Shown: piece by piece, positions 28,336 through 38,061 of the stretch
Layout of the letters: every line of letters starts with the position of its first letter
Position numbering within the stretch: position 1 is the stretch's first letter
NCBI RefSeq assembly: GCF_030250645.1
Contig: NZ_JASSVS010000007.1
Location: 124,001 to 188,000, forward strand
Direction: 5' to 3'
DNA length: 64,000 bases
Origin: Marinobacter azerbaijanicus
GTDB taxonomy: Bacteria > Pseudomonadota > Gammaproteobacteria > Pseudomonadales > Oleiphilaceae
The notes under the pieces: model-generated
The model's input: the letters and a program-made list of their open reading frames with translations, nothing else
Told to the model about the DNA's origin: nothing
Database searches by the model: none
Made by a program: the position numbers and the translations under genes

Positions 28336-29169
28336 TTACTGTTTCTTGGCAAGTTCTTTGGCCATTTCCCCGGACCGTTTATAGGCTGCGGTATAGGCTT
28401 TCTTCACCAGGTCCCTGAGGCCACCTTCTTCAAAGGCCTGGATGGCCCGCTCGGTAGTACCCCCCGGTGACATGACATTGCGCTTGAGCTGGCCAGGATC
28501 ATGTTCGCTACGCCCTGCCATTTCGGCGGCGCCTGCCATGGTCTGGATGGCAAGGGCGCGGGCGGTTTCACTGGCGATGCCTGCGTCGGTTGCGGCTTCT
28601 TCCAGGGCTTCCAGCATCAGGAAGAAGTAGGCCGGGCCACTGCCGGAAAGGGCGGTGACCGCATGCAGCAGAGATTCGTCCTCTACCCACAGGGCGGAAC
28701 CAATACTGTTAAAGACCGATTCCACCATGGCCTTCTGCCTGTCCTTTACCTGGTCGTTGGCGTAGAGACCGGCCGCTCCCTTGCCCACCAGAGAAGGGGT
28801 GTTCGGCATTACCCGTACCAGAGGCAGGCCGCCACCCAGCCATTCATCCAGGGTCGATGCTTCCAGGCCTGCGGCAATGGACACCATCAGCGGGCGGGTA
28901 TTCTGCACCACTGGTGCAATGTCCGAACAGACGTCAGCCATAACCTGAGGCTTGACCGCCAGTACCACCATGTCCGCCTGCTGGGCGCAGTAGCGGTTAT
29001 CGGTAGTAACGCTGACGCCAAACTGCTTTCGGATGGATTGAAGGTGGTTGTCGTCGGGGGCGCTGACCCAGATATTGGCAGCCTGAAAGCCGCTGTCCAG
29101 CATGCCACCGATGATGGCGCTGGCCATGTTGCCGGCGCCGATAAACGAAATCGTTGGTGATGTGCTCAA
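28336..29169 (-). CDS. proC: Pyrroline-5-carboxylate reductase
   Basis: 277 residues from a TTG start, chosen because GGAG lies six bases upstream and the family N-terminus follows directly (SFIGAGNMASAIIGGML). Other signatures: VLAVKPQVMADV, RVMPNTPSLVGKGAAGLYA, and VTALSGSGPAYFFLMLEALE near the C-terminal half. Catalyses the last step of proline synthesis with NAD(P)H. Confidence 0.94.
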   Translation of the reverse strand: MSTSPTISFIGAGNMASAIIGGMLDSGFQAANIWVSAPDDNHLQSIRKQFGVSVTTDNRYCAQQADMVVLAVKPQVMADVCSDIAPVVQNTRPLMVSIAAGLEASTLDEWLGGGLPLVRVMPNTPSLVGKGAAGLYANDQVKDRQKAMVESVFNSIGSALWVEDESLLHAVTALSGSGPAYFFLMLEALEEAATDAGIASETARALAIQTMAGAAEMAGRSEHDPGQLKRNVMSPGGTTERAIQAFEEGGLRDLVKKAYTAAYKRSGEMAKELAKKQ

Positions 29170-29252
29170 GGTTCACTCCACGTTTGGATCAGTAGTGGTC
29201 AGTTGTCGATCTGCTGCTGATGATAACAGGATCTGCAGCCATCAGCCTCCGC

Positions 29253-29945
29253 TTACCGTGGCCCGAACAGGGCTGTTCCCACCCTGACCCAGGTAGAGCC
29301 CTCTTCAATCGCCATCTCCAGGTCGCCGGACATCCCCATGGACAGTGTGTCCAGTGGGCCGGAAGCCGGTGCTTCCTGCCGGAGTTTTTTCAGGGCGTTG
29401 GACAGCTTGCGGAAACTCGACCGTAGTTCCGCCTCTGGCTGGTCCGGGTCCGGAATTGCCATCAGGCCCCTGAGCGAGAGGTTGGGCATCTCTTCTATGG
29501 CGTCCGCCAGTTCAGTGAGATCTTCAAGTGAGCAGCCGGATTTGGAGTCTTCGTTGTTGATATTCACCTGAAGACAGATGTTCAGGGGAGGGAGTGCGCG
29601 GTTTCGCTGATCATCCAGTCGCTGGGCAATCTTGACACGGTCGACGCTGTGAACCCAGTCGAATGCCTCGGCAATCTGGCGGGTCTTGTTGGACTGGATC
29701 GGCCCTATGAAATGCCACTCAATGTCCTTCAGGTCGGCAAGGGCATCAATCTTGTCCAGTGCTTCCTGCACATAGCTTTCACCAAATGCGCGCTGGCCGG
29801 CGTCATAAGCGGTACGAAGGGCATCTGCGGACTGTTTTTTGCTAACAGCCAGCAAATGTACCGATCCTGCCTTGCGGCCGGCCCTCAATGTTGCTTTTTG
29901 TATGCGTCGGGTTACGGTCCCGATGTTGTCTGCTATGCTGCTCAT
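29253..29945 (-). CDS. yggS: PLP homeostasis protein (YggS/PLPBP)
   Basis: 230 residues from the ATG at 29945. The PLP lysine is in LLAVSKKQSADALR; also GQRAFGESYVQEALDKI, WHFIGPIQSNKTR and LQVNINNEDSKSGC, and the phosphate-binding SMGMSGDLEMAIEEGSTWVRVG near the end. Binds PLP without known catalysis and maintains vitamin B6 balance. Head-to-head with pilT, as in pseudomonads. Confidence 0.93.
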   Translation of the reverse strand: MSSIADNIGTVTRRIQKATLRAGRKAGSVHLLAVSKKQSADALRTAYDAGQRAFGESYVQEALDKIDALADLKDIEWHFIGPIQSNKTRQIAEAFDWVHSVDRVKIAQRLDDQRNRALPPLNICLQVNINNEDSKSGCSLEDLTELADAIEEMPNLSLRGLMAIPDPDQPEAELRSSFRKLSNALKKLRQEAPASGPLDTLSMGMSGDLEMAIEEGSTWVRVGTALFGPR

Positions 29946-30091
29946 AGTGCGAATCCGCCGACTCCGGTCTGTCACTGATACGGTGACACGTTACCCGCAG
30001 GTCACTGAAATGCCAAGTGAAGCTGTTCGGGGCCTGCTGCCGGAAGACGGCGCATACCGGGATAAAAGAAAAACGCCTTCCGAGGACCCCT

Positions 30092-31126
30092 ATGGATATT
30101 ACTGAACTGCTTGCCTTTTCGGCCAAACAGGGCGCATCAGACCTGCACCTTTCGGCCGGCCTTCCTCCGATGATCCGTGTTGATGGTGATGTTCGTCGTA
30201 TCAACCTTCCGCCCATGGAACATAAAGAAGTCCACGGGCTGATCTACGACATCATGAACGACAAGCAGCGCAAAGACTACGAAGAGTTTCTGGAAACCGA
30301 CTTCTCGTTCGAGGTTCCGGGGGTTGCCCGCTTCCGTGTCAACGCGTTCAACCAGAATCGGGGGGCCGGCGCGGTCTTCCGGACCATTCCGTCAAAAGTG
30401 CTTACCATGGAAGACCTGGGCATGGGCCAGGTGTTCAAGGATATCGCTTCTGTACCTCGTGGCCTGGTGCTGGTCACCGGCCCGACGGGTTCCGGTAAGT
30501 CCACCACGCTGGCGGCGATGATCGACTACATCAACGACAGCCGCTACGAACACATCCTCACCATTGAGGACCCGATTGAATTCGTGCACGAATCCAAGAA
30601 ATGCCTGCTCAACCAGCGGGAAGTACATCGTGACACCCTGGGCTTTAACGAAGCCCTGCGCTCGGCGCTGCGGGAAGACCCGGACATCATCCTGGTGGGC
30701 GAGCTGCGGGACCTTGAAACCATCCGCCTGGCGCTGACGGCCGCTGAAACCGGCCATCTGGTATTTGGCACCCTGCACACCACCTCGGCGGCGAAAACCA
30801 TCGACCGGGTAGTGGACGTGTTCCCGGCGGAAGAGAAATCCATGGTCCGTTCCATGTTGTCGGAATCTCTGCAGGCGGTTATCTCCCAGACCCTGATGAA
30901 GAAAATGGGCGGCGGCCGGATTGCGGCCCATGAAATCATGATTGGTACCTCGGCGATCCGTAACCTGATCCGCGAGGACAAGATTGCGCAGATGTACTCC
31001 GCGATCCAGACCGGCGCTTCCCTGGGCATGACGACCCTGGACCAGTGCCTGGAAAAACTGTTGAAGAAAGGCCTCATTTCCCGCGAAGCGGCAAGAATGA
31101 AGGCGAAAATGCCGGACAACTTCTAG
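30092..31126 (+). CDS. pilT: Type IV pilus retraction ATPase PilT
   Basis: 344 residues from the ATG at 30092 (GAGGA upstream). MDITELLAFSAKQGASDLHL start, Walker A VTGPTGSGKSTTLAAMIDY, Asp box TIEDPIEFVHESKKCLLNQRE, AIRNL-containing GTSAIRNLIREDK, and Walker B DIILVGELRDLETIRLALTA. Hexameric motor that retracts type IV pili for twitching and DNA uptake. A structured repeat begins 32 bp after the stop and separates it from pilU. Confidence 0.95.
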   Translation: MDITELLAFSAKQGASDLHLSAGLPPMIRVDGDVRRINLPPMEHKEVHGLIYDIMNDKQRKDYEEFLETDFSFEVPGVARFRVNAFNQNRGAGAVFRTIPSKVLTMEDLGMGQVFKDIASVPRGLVLVTGPTGSGKSTTLAAMIDYINDSRYEHILTIEDPIEFVHESKKCLLNQREVHRDTLGFNEALRSALREDPDIILVGELRDLETIRLALTAAETGHLVFGTLHTTSAAKTIDRVVDVFPAEEKSMVRSMLSESLQAVISQTLMKKMGGGRIAAHEIMIGTSAIRNLIREDKIAQMYSAIQTGASLGMTTLDQCLEKLLKKGLISREAARMKAKMPDNF

Positions 31127-31157
31127 ATTTCATCGAAGGCTGGGCACACTGTTCGGG

Positions 31158-31265
31158 GGGTGTCGGGCAGGGGCTGTTCCAGGGACGTCAAAAACATGGA
31201 TGTTTTTGTCGAGCGTACACGGACGTATTTACAGCGTGCCCTGGAACAGCCCCTGCCCGACACCC
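31158..31265. repeat. Structured hairpin repeat, copy 2, between pilT and pilU
   Basis: Arms 31158-31184 and 31239-31265 pair perfectly over 27 bp, with a sequence unrelated to copy 1's arms. The core carries the same hairpin I (CAAAAACATGGATGTTTTTG), linker TCGAGCG, hairpin II TACACGGACGTA (loop CGGA) and TTTACAGCGT. It fills most of the 173-bp pilT-pilU gap. Confidence 0.9.
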
Positions 31266-31299
31266 GGACACCGAAAGTCAGAAAAATAGGTAGAAAATC

Positions 31300-32421
31300 A
31301 TGGAATTCGAAAAACTGCTCCGTTTGATGGTGGAAAAGGGCGGCTCCGACCTTTTTATAACAGCCGGCGTGCCACCCTCCATGAAGGTGAATGGCAAGGT
31401 GTTACCGGTTACAAAAAACGCCCTGACCCCGGAGCAGACACGGGAGTTCGTGTATGGCGCCATGAACGACAAGCAGCGGGCCGAGTTCGACGAAAGCCAC
31501 GAGTGCAACTTTGCCATCAGTGCCCGCGGCATTGGCCGTTTCCGTGTCAGTGCGTTCTTCCAGCGTAACCTTTGTGGCATGGTGCTGCGTCGGATTGAGG
31601 TGAAGATCCCGCAGATTGATGACCTGGCGTTGCCGGAGATCATCAAGGATCTGGCCATGACCAAGCGCGGCCTGATCATGTTCGTGGGTGCTACCGGTAC
31701 CGGTAAGTCCACCTCGCTGGCGGCCATGCTCGGGCACCGCAACCGCAACAGCCGCGGCCATATCATCTCCATTGAAGACCCCATCGAATTCGTCCACCAG
31801 CACCAGGGCTGCATTGTTACCCAGCGGGAAGTGGGCATTGATACCGAAAGCTTTGAAGTGGCACTGAAAAACACCCTGCGCCAGGCGCCGGACGTGATCC
31901 TGATCGGTGAGGTGCGTACTCGCCAGACCATGGAATACTCGGTGCAGTTCGCCGAAACCGGCCATCTGTGTCTGGCCACGTTGCACGCCAACAACGCCAA
32001 CCAGGCGCTGGACCGGATTATCCAGTTCTTCCCGCCGGAGCAGCACAATCAGATCTGGATGGACCTGTCGCTGAACCTGAAGGCCATTGTGGCCCAGCAG
32101 CTGATTCCGACACCCGACGGCCAGGGCCGCAAGGCGGTTATCGAAGTTCTGATCAATACGCCGCTGGTCGCAGACCTGATTCGCAAGGGTGAGGTCCACC
32201 GGCTCAAGGAACTGATGTCCAAGTCCAACGAGAGCGGCATGCGCACCTTCGACCAGGCTCTGTACACGCTTTATGCCGAGGGCTCCATCACCTACGAAGA
32301 CGCGCTGGCCCATGCCGACTCGGCCAACGATCTGCGCCTGATGATCAAACTGGGTACTGACTCGCAGGGGGCGGACAAGCTTGCATCCAGCGTCGACAAG
32401 TTGTCGATTCAGGATGATTGA
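31300..32421 (+). CDS. pilU: PilT-like retraction ATPase PilU
   Basis: 373 residues. MEFEKLLRLMVEKGGSDLFI start; Walker A VGATGTGKSTSLAAMLGHRN; ISIEDPIEFVHQHQGCIVTQ; Walker B DVILIGEVRTRQTMEYSVQF; SIQDD at the C-terminus. It works as a PilT-dependent accessory retraction ATPase. Normally co-transcribed with pilT; here the hairpin repeat between them could alter the ratio. Confidence 0.94.
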   Translation: MEFEKLLRLMVEKGGSDLFITAGVPPSMKVNGKVLPVTKNALTPEQTREFVYGAMNDKQRAEFDESHECNFAISARGIGRFRVSAFFQRNLCGMVLRRIEVKIPQIDDLALPEIIKDLAMTKRGLIMFVGATGTGKSTSLAAMLGHRNRNSRGHIISIEDPIEFVHQHQGCIVTQREVGIDTESFEVALKNTLRQAPDVILIGEVRTRQTMEYSVQFAETGHLCLATLHANNANQALDRIIQFFPPEQHNQIWMDLSLNLKAIVAQQLIPTPDGQGRKAVIEVLINTPLVADLIRKGEVHRLKELMSKSNESGMRTFDQALYTLYAEGSITYEDALAHADSANDLRLMIKLGTDSQGADKLASSVDKLSIQDD

Positions 32422-32535
32422 TCAGGAATTGGACTAAAGTCGTAATCGGTTAGCTTTCTGAATCAGTAGTCATGGTAATTGAGGCCGCTGACTCCTGATG
32501 CGTATACTCCTCCCGACGATCAATAGGGAGGGGTT

Positions 32536-33942
32536 ATGTGCAAAAACAAGGTATTAGCAAGATCAGCCGTCCGAGTGGCTGTTCTTTCGACGCTGGTGGC
32601 ACCCGCCGGGGTCTGGGCTGGCGGTTTTTCGCTCAATGAACAGAGTGCCAGCGCCATGGGCGTTGCGAATGCGGGAACCGCAGCCAATCCTGAGAATGCC
32701 ACCACTGTATTCTTCAATCCGGCTGGCATGAGCCAGCTGTCTGGTACCAATCTTTCGTTCGGCGCGGCGGTGCTTGATATTGATGCTGAGCTCAAGGAAG
32801 GCACCGGTAGCGCAGTCCGTGATGACGGTCGCCCTGTTAACGGTGGAACCGGCGGTGACATTGCCGACCCGGCTGTACTTCCGAATGTCTATATGACCCA
32901 TGAGGTGAACAGCTGGCTGGATGTGGGCTTTGGTCTGCATGCACCCTATGGTCTGGCAGCGGACTACGGGGATGACTTCAAGGGCCGTTTCTTCGCTGAC
33001 GAGACAGAATTGACCGCCATCGCTTTCAGCCCCTCCATTGCCGTCAATGACGGCAATGGTTTCTCCATGGGCGCGGGCATCAATGTTATCTACGCTGAGG
33101 GCAAGCTCACCAAGTTCCAGGACTACAGTGGCACTGAAGCCCGCTTCGGCCTCCCGCCGGGATCATTTGACGACGGATATGCGGATGTTGAAGGTGATGA
33201 CGTTGCACTTACCTTTGCGTTCGGGATGCTGTGGGAGCTCACCGACCGAACCCAGTTTGGCTTGTCTGCCCAGACCGGAACAGAGCTGAACCTTGATGGC
33301 GATGCGGAAATCAGCAACTTCCCGCAGGGCAGCGCGGGCTCCGGCGGCCTGACGTTCAGCCAGTCCACAGTGACTGAAAAGGCGACGGTGCCGTTGGAGA
33401 TTCCGGAGAGCATTACGTTCGGTGCCCGCCACCACCTCACGGACAAGGTGACTCTCCTGGCCGGAGCAACCTGGGCGAAGTGGAGCCGCTTTGAAGCGCT
33501 GGATATCGTCAGTCGAGAGGACAATGGCCCTGTTTCTTCCCGCACCGGGCCGGAGCTGGGCGATGACAGCCTGATCGCCCATGTGTCGGAGAACTGGAAA
33601 GATACGTGGCAAGCCAACGTCGGTGCTATCTGGCAAGCGACACCGGAATGGGCTCTGAAAGCGGGCTATGCCTGGGATGAGTCGCCGGTGAACAACGACT
33701 TCCGCACAGCACGGATTCCATCCGGCGACCGCGACTGGCTGACGCTGGGTGCACAGTATGCTGATGCCCGTTCAGGCTGGACGGTGGATGTCGCTGCTGG
33801 CGTATTGCTGTTTGACGATCAGGACGTTGACGAACAGAACTACGACGTCAATGACGAGCCGATGCCGGGCGCAGCCCGTTTTCAGGGTACTTACGAACTT
33901 GATGCCTGGAGTGCAGGCGTCCAGGTCAGTAAATCGTTCTGA
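32536..33942 (+). CDS. FadL/OmpP1-type outer membrane transport protein
   Basis: 468 residues. Signal peptide ending PAGVWAG, then the FadL N-terminal hatch motif GFSLNEQSASAMGVANAGTA and ATTVFFNPAGMSQLSG. The remainder is a beta-barrel with alternating aromatic strands and terminal Phe (VQVSKSF). The family moves long-chain fatty acids and hydrocarbons through the outer membrane. It starts at a GTG/ATG region after AGGGAGGGG; the ATG at 32536 is well placed. Convergent with polA. Confidence 0.9.
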   Translation: MCKNKVLARSAVRVAVLSTLVAPAGVWAGGFSLNEQSASAMGVANAGTAANPENATTVFFNPAGMSQLSGTNLSFGAAVLDIDAELKEGTGSAVRDDGRPVNGGTGGDIADPAVLPNVYMTHEVNSWLDVGFGLHAPYGLAADYGDDFKGRFFADETELTAIAFSPSIAVNDGNGFSMGAGINVIYAEGKLTKFQDYSGTEARFGLPPGSFDDGYADVEGDDVALTFAFGMLWELTDRTQFGLSAQTGTELNLDGDAEISNFPQGSAGSGGLTFSQSTVTEKATVPLEIPESITFGARHHLTDKVTLLAGATWAKWSRFEALDIVSREDNGPVSSRTGPELGDDSLIAHVSENWKDTWQANVGAIWQATPEWALKAGYAWDESPVNNDFRTARIPSGDRDWLTLGAQYADARSGWTVDVAAGVLLFDDQDVDEQNYDVNDEPMPGAARFQGTYELDAWSAGVQVSKSF

Positions 33943-33957
33943 TCTTTTCTTGCTGAG

Positions 33958-33982
33958 GCTGGCCGGGTTCTCCGGTCAGCCG
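33958..33982. terminator. Imperfect hairpin between convergent fadL-like and polA genes
   Basis: GGCTGGCCGG / CCGGTCAGCC, ten paired positions with one mismatch and a 5-base loop. No T-tract is evident, so it is a weak candidate. Confidence 0.35.
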
Positions 33983-34006
33983 ACCACCTGCCCGCGATAG
34001 ATCCTT

Positions 34007-36751
34007 CTAGTGTGCTTCGTCCCAGTTATTGCCGACGCCGGCTTCCACCAACAGGGGAACATCCAGCCTGGCAGCGGCTGACATGCGCTTCTCCAGGCCT
34101 TCGCGGATACGGTCTATCGCTGACTCCCGCACTTCCAGAATCAGTTCATCATGCACCTGCAGGATCATGCGGGCATCTTCCCTGTGGTTGTCCAGCAGCC
34201 AGTCTTCCACACTGACCATGGCACGCTTGATGATGTCTGCGGCGGTTCCCTGCATGGGGGCGTTGATGGCGGTACGTTCAGCGGCTTGCTGCATCTGCTT
34301 GTTGCGGGCGTTGATCTCCGGCAGATACAGGCGACGACCGAACAGCGTTTCCACATAACCGTCATCGTGAGCCTGCTTGCGAATGTTATCCATGTACCTG
34401 AGTACGCCAGGGTAGCGCTCGAAGTAACGATCGATGTATTGCTGGGCCTGGTTGCGGCCTACATCAAGCTGGCGGGCAAGGCCGAAGGCAGACATGCCAT
34501 AGATAAGCCCGAAGTTGATGGCCTTCGCGCTTCGGCGCTGATCTCCCGATACATCCTCTACGGCTACGCCAAACACTTCCGCTGCTGTGGCCCGGTGAAT
34601 GTCCTCGCCCTTCTCGAAGGCATCCAGCAGACCCTTGTCTCCAGACAGGTGCGCCATGATGCGCAGCTCAATCTGGGAATAGTCTGCCGCCATCAGCTTG
34701 AAGCCGTCCGGTGCTATGAATGCCTGGCGAATTCGCCGGCCCTGTTCCGTGCGGATGGGGATGTTCTGCAGGTTGGGCTCTGACGAAGACAGTCGCCCGG
34801 TGGCCGTTACCGCCTGGTGGTAGGATGTATGGATCCGGCCAGTACGGTGATTGATCAGCTCCGGCAGGGTGTCAGTGTAGGTGGATTTGAGTTTGCTCAG
34901 GCTGCGATGTTCCAGGATCAGTCGCGGCAGGGCATAGTCGTGTGCCAGTTCCTGCAATACGGGCTCGGCTGTGGACGGAGCGCCTTTCGGGGTTTTCTTC
35001 ACGACCGGCAGCCCCATCTTGTCGTAAAAGATGGTTTGAAGTTGCTTGGGGGAGCCCAGATTGAAGATTTCGCCGGCCTCTTCGTGAGCTTCCTTTTCAA
35101 GCTCCGCCATGCGTTCTGCCAGTTCCTGGCTATGCCTGCGGAGGGTGCTGGCGCTGATCATGGCGCCCCGTTGCTCCATTCTTGAGAGTACTGGCACAAG
35201 TGGCAGATCAATGTTTTCGTACACCTCCAGAAGACGGCCGGTTTTCTCAAGTTGCGGTCGCAGCACCTGGTGTAGACGCAGGGTGATGTCAGCATCTTCC
35301 GCGGCGTAAGGGGCTGCCTGCTCCAGATCAATCTGGTTGAAAGTAAGCTGTTTCGCCCCCTTGCCGGCAATGGACTCGAAGGTGATGGTCTGCTCGCCCA
35401 GGTACTGCATGGCCAGGGAGTCCATGTCGTGGCGCGAGCCCACCGAATTGAGAACGTACGACTCCAGCATGGTGTCCTCGGCAATGCCTTCAAGGTCGAT
35501 GCCATGGTTGGCCAGAACGTTCTTGTCGTACTTGAGGTTCTGGCCCAGTTTGGGCTTTTTCGGGTCTTCAAGCAGTGGCTTCAGCTGGTTCAGCACGGCA
35601 TCCCGGTCCAGCTGCTCAGGTGCCCCCATGTAGTCATGCCCCAGTGGAACATAGGCAGCTTCACCCGGTTCGATGGCAAAGGAGACGCCGACGACTTGCG
35701 CCTCCATGTACCTCAGACTGGTGGTTTCAGTGTCGAACGCGAACAGGGTTGCCTTGCTCAGCCGCTCAATCCATTGATCAAGCTCTGTCTGGTCCGTGAT
35801 GACAGAGTACTTCTTTTCTTTCAGGGTCGTTTGTCGATTGCTGTTATCGTTGCCATTCCCGGCACGCTTGGTGTCGGAGGCACCGTTGGCGCCATTTTCG
35901 AGCTCTGCAATCCAGGAGCGGAGTTCGTACTCGCGGAACAGTTCAAGCAGTTTTTCATCGTCCTGGGTCCTCAGCTTCAGGTCTTCCAGTCCGAATTCGA
36001 GGTCCACATCAGTCCTGATGGTGGCCAGTTCCCGGCTCAGTGGCAGGGTTTCCCTGGCTTCGCGCAGGTATTCGCCAATCTTGCCCTTGACCTCATCAGC
36101 GTGCTCGATAATGTCATCCAGGTTGTCCCAGGTCTGCAGCCATTTAACCGCCGTCTTGGGACCACATTTGTTCACCCCGGGAATGTTGTCTACCTTGTCG
36201 CCCACGAGTGCCAGGTAATCCACAATCTGTTCCGGTGCAATGCCGAACTTTTCAATCACGCCCTCCCGGTCCATGTGGGTGTCAGTCATGGTATTGATCA
36301 GGGTGACATGGTCGCTTACCAGCTGGGCCATGTCCTTGTCACCGGTGGAGATCACGACATCAATGCCTTTACTGGTAGCCTCTTCTGCAAGAGTGCCAAT
36401 CACGTCGTCGGCCTCCACACCACTGACGATCAACAGTGGCAGACCCATGGCACGAACCATGTCGTGGATTGGCTGGATCTGCACAGCCAGATCGTCAGGC
36501 ATGGGGGGACGGGTGGCCTTGTAGTCTTCGTACAGGTCGTTGCGGAAGGTCTTGCCCTTGGCGTCAAAGACCACCACCATCTTTGAACCAGGGAAGTCCT
36601 GCTCCAGCTTCCGGATCATGCTGATAACGCCCTTGATGGCTCCGGTTGGGTGTCCTTTGCTGGTCATCAGGGGTGGCAGGGCGTGATAGGCACGGAAAAG
36701 GTACGATGAACCGTCTACAAGAACCACGGGCGGGGTTTGCTGTTGTGTCAT
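34007..36751 (-). CDS. polA: DNA polymerase I
   Basis: 914 residues from the ATG at 36751, which gives the family start (VVLVDGSSYLFRAYHALPPL). The 5' nuclease domain covers about 1-300 (ISTGDKDMAQLVSDHVTLIN). The 3'-5' exonuclease keeps FAFDTETTSLRY, so proofreading looks intact. The polymerase domain has DYSQIELRIMAHLSGD, RRSAKAINFGLIYGMSAFGL and QVHDELILEV. Role: Okazaki fragment maturation and repair. No strong ribosome site is visible at the start. Confidence 0.96.
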   Translation of the reverse strand: MTQQQTPPVVLVDGSSYLFRAYHALPPLMTSKGHPTGAIKGVISMIRKLEQDFPGSKMVVVFDAKGKTFRNDLYEDYKATRPPMPDDLAVQIQPIHDMVRAMGLPLLIVSGVEADDVIGTLAEEATSKGIDVVISTGDKDMAQLVSDHVTLINTMTDTHMDREGVIEKFGIAPEQIVDYLALVGDKVDNIPGVNKCGPKTAVKWLQTWDNLDDIIEHADEVKGKIGEYLREARETLPLSRELATIRTDVDLEFGLEDLKLRTQDDEKLLELFREYELRSWIAELENGANGASDTKRAGNGNDNSNRQTTLKEKKYSVITDQTELDQWIERLSKATLFAFDTETTSLRYMEAQVVGVSFAIEPGEAAYVPLGHDYMGAPEQLDRDAVLNQLKPLLEDPKKPKLGQNLKYDKNVLANHGIDLEGIAEDTMLESYVLNSVGSRHDMDSLAMQYLGEQTITFESIAGKGAKQLTFNQIDLEQAAPYAAEDADITLRLHQVLRPQLEKTGRLLEVYENIDLPLVPVLSRMEQRGAMISASTLRRHSQELAERMAELEKEAHEEAGEIFNLGSPKQLQTIFYDKMGLPVVKKTPKGAPSTAEPVLQELAHDYALPRLILEHRSLSKLKSTYTDTLPELINHRTGRIHTSYHQAVTATGRLSSSEPNLQNIPIRTEQGRRIRQAFIAPDGFKLMAADYSQIELRIMAHLSGDKGLLDAFEKGEDIHRATAAEVFGVAVEDVSGDQRRSAKAINFGLIYGMSAFGLARQLDVGRNQAQQYIDRYFERYPGVLRYMDNIRKQAHDDGYVETLFGRRLYLPEINARNKQMQQAAERTAINAPMQGTAADIIKRAMVSVEDWLLDNHREDARMILQVHDELILEVRESAIDRIREGLEKRMSAAARLDVPLLVEAGVGNNWDEAH

Positions 36752-36874
36752 ATCAAAACGGATCCGGATTCTGATTGAAGCGTTGAATGGCTTGTGCAAC
36801 TCTGACACTACAGTGGCATTTGTTCACAGTGTCAGGGCGGCTTTGGGCGTCCTTAAACAGAATGGAAGAGTAAC

Positions 36875-37216
36875 ATGAAAATGAAGCGTATCGCCTGCTC
36901 GGCTCTTGTCTTGGGTGTGCTGTGGGGGCCGGTGACGGCTCAGGACGACATGGATGACAGTGATGTTGTAGAGACGCCCCGGGAACCCCTGGTGGTGTCC
37001 GACTACCAGCCATCCAGTGAGGGCCCTCAGGTTGTCATCCGGCCCGGTGAGAATGAAGTGTTCTATGAGTACCGGGTTAATGGCCAACTGATGGAGATCA
37101 AAGTGGTTCCGGAGGTTGGGCCGGAGTATTACCTTGTGCCTGCTGATGGGGGTGGCTGGATCCGCGAGAACGAAACCGACATGCTGGTACCCAGCTGGAT
37201 TATCTTTCGCTGGTAA
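36875..37216 (+). CDS. DUF2782 family periplasmic protein
   Basis: 113 residues: signal peptide (ACSALVLGVLWGPVTAQ), acidic linker, then the DUF2782 block PQVVIRPGENEVFYEYRVNG ... YYLVPADGGGW and ending WIIFRW. Divergent from polA, the same arrangement as in pseudomonads. Function unknown. Confidence 0.8.
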   Translation: MKMKRIACSALVLGVLWGPVTAQDDMDDSDVVETPREPLVVSDYQPSSEGPQVVIRPGENEVFYEYRVNGQLMEIKVVPEVGPEYYLVPADGGGWIRENETDMLVPSWIIFRW

Positions 37217-37220
37217 TGAT

Positions 37221-37727
37221 TCAGATCAGATCAACCACAACGGCATCGGATCGCCGGCTCTCCAGGCCATTGTCGTCAAGAGTGGTGATGCTGAACTCGT
37301 AGGCGCCGGGAGGGAAATCCTCCAGGGGGTATTCGGTAGCAGCACTGCCAGGAAGTGGAATGACATCGAAGTCATCTTCATGCCGCAGTCGGTAATAAAT
37401 GCGGTAGCCGCTAATGTCACTTGAATATAGTCGAGAGCCGTCTTCCCTGGTAAGCGGAGCTTCCCAGCGCAACGTAGGTGGCGTTGCCAGGGAGTCCTGG
37501 CCGGCGGATCCGTAACGCTCTCCAGATTGCCCCAGTGTATCGCGGAAACTGGAGACGGCATTATCGAGGCGCTTCGCTGACACTTCATTGGCCTGGCTGG
37601 ATGCCGCTCTTGATGCTCCGGAATCTTCCTGGCATCCGGCCAGCCCGGCCAGCAATAGTCCGAATATGAAAAATTTCCAGGGCCGCGCGTGGCCCGCAGT
37701 CCCTTGACTGAGTCTCTTGCCTGGCAT
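37221..37727 (-). CDS. Lipoprotein with a fibronectin type III-like domain
   Basis: 168 residues from the ATG at 37727. A lipobox LAGC follows a hydrophobic stretch (FFIFGLLLAGLAGC). The C-terminal ~90 residues form a predicted Fn3-like beta sandwich: PTLRWEAPLTREDG, ISGYRIYYRLRHED and YEFSITTLDDNGLESRRSD. Likely outer membrane anchored; function unknown. Convergent with the DUF2782 gene, stops 4 bp apart. Confidence 0.72.
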   Translation of the reverse strand: MPGKRLSQGTAGHARPWKFFIFGLLLAGLAGCQEDSGASRAASSQANEVSAKRLDNAVSSFRDTLGQSGERYGSAGQDSLATPPTLRWEAPLTREDGSRLYSSDISGYRIYYRLRHEDDFDVIPLPGSAATEYPLEDFPPGAYEFSITTLDDNGLESRRSDAVVVDLI

Positions 37728-38061
37728 GGTATCTCTCGCAATCCGGTTGTCGGCGCAACCCTGTTTTAAGTCACGGTGTCGAATACTGCAGAAGCGAGGC
37801 CTGAATAAAGCGGGGAGACCGGCCATCTCATTTCAGGGCCGTGATTATGCCCAAACCCGGGAAATCATCAAGTGAACAATCGGCAAATTCCGAAACGAAA
37901 GTTCCAGGCGCCTGAAAATAACTGAAGGATTCGGGGTTTAGTATGAACATTCTAATTTTTGACCGTAACCTTACCCATGTAATCACAAGTCGGTACAGAT
38001 TCACTGGCCGCGACGATGCAACTTTCAAACGCTATGCATCCACAACCTAAGGAGAACCATC
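37728..38061. other. Intergenic region, no assigned feature
   Basis: A 334-bp divergent gap between the Fn3 lipoprotein gene and the basic-tailed gene. It is more AT-rich than its surroundings and must hold both promoters, but I cannot place a convincing -35/-10 pair. The leftover frames look non-coding. Confidence 0.4.

Noticed and set aside
29970..30091. Extended N-terminus of pilT from the upstream start at 30017
   Set aside because: Adds 25 non-family residues; the ATG at 30092 has GAGGA at correct distance and the conserved PilT start.
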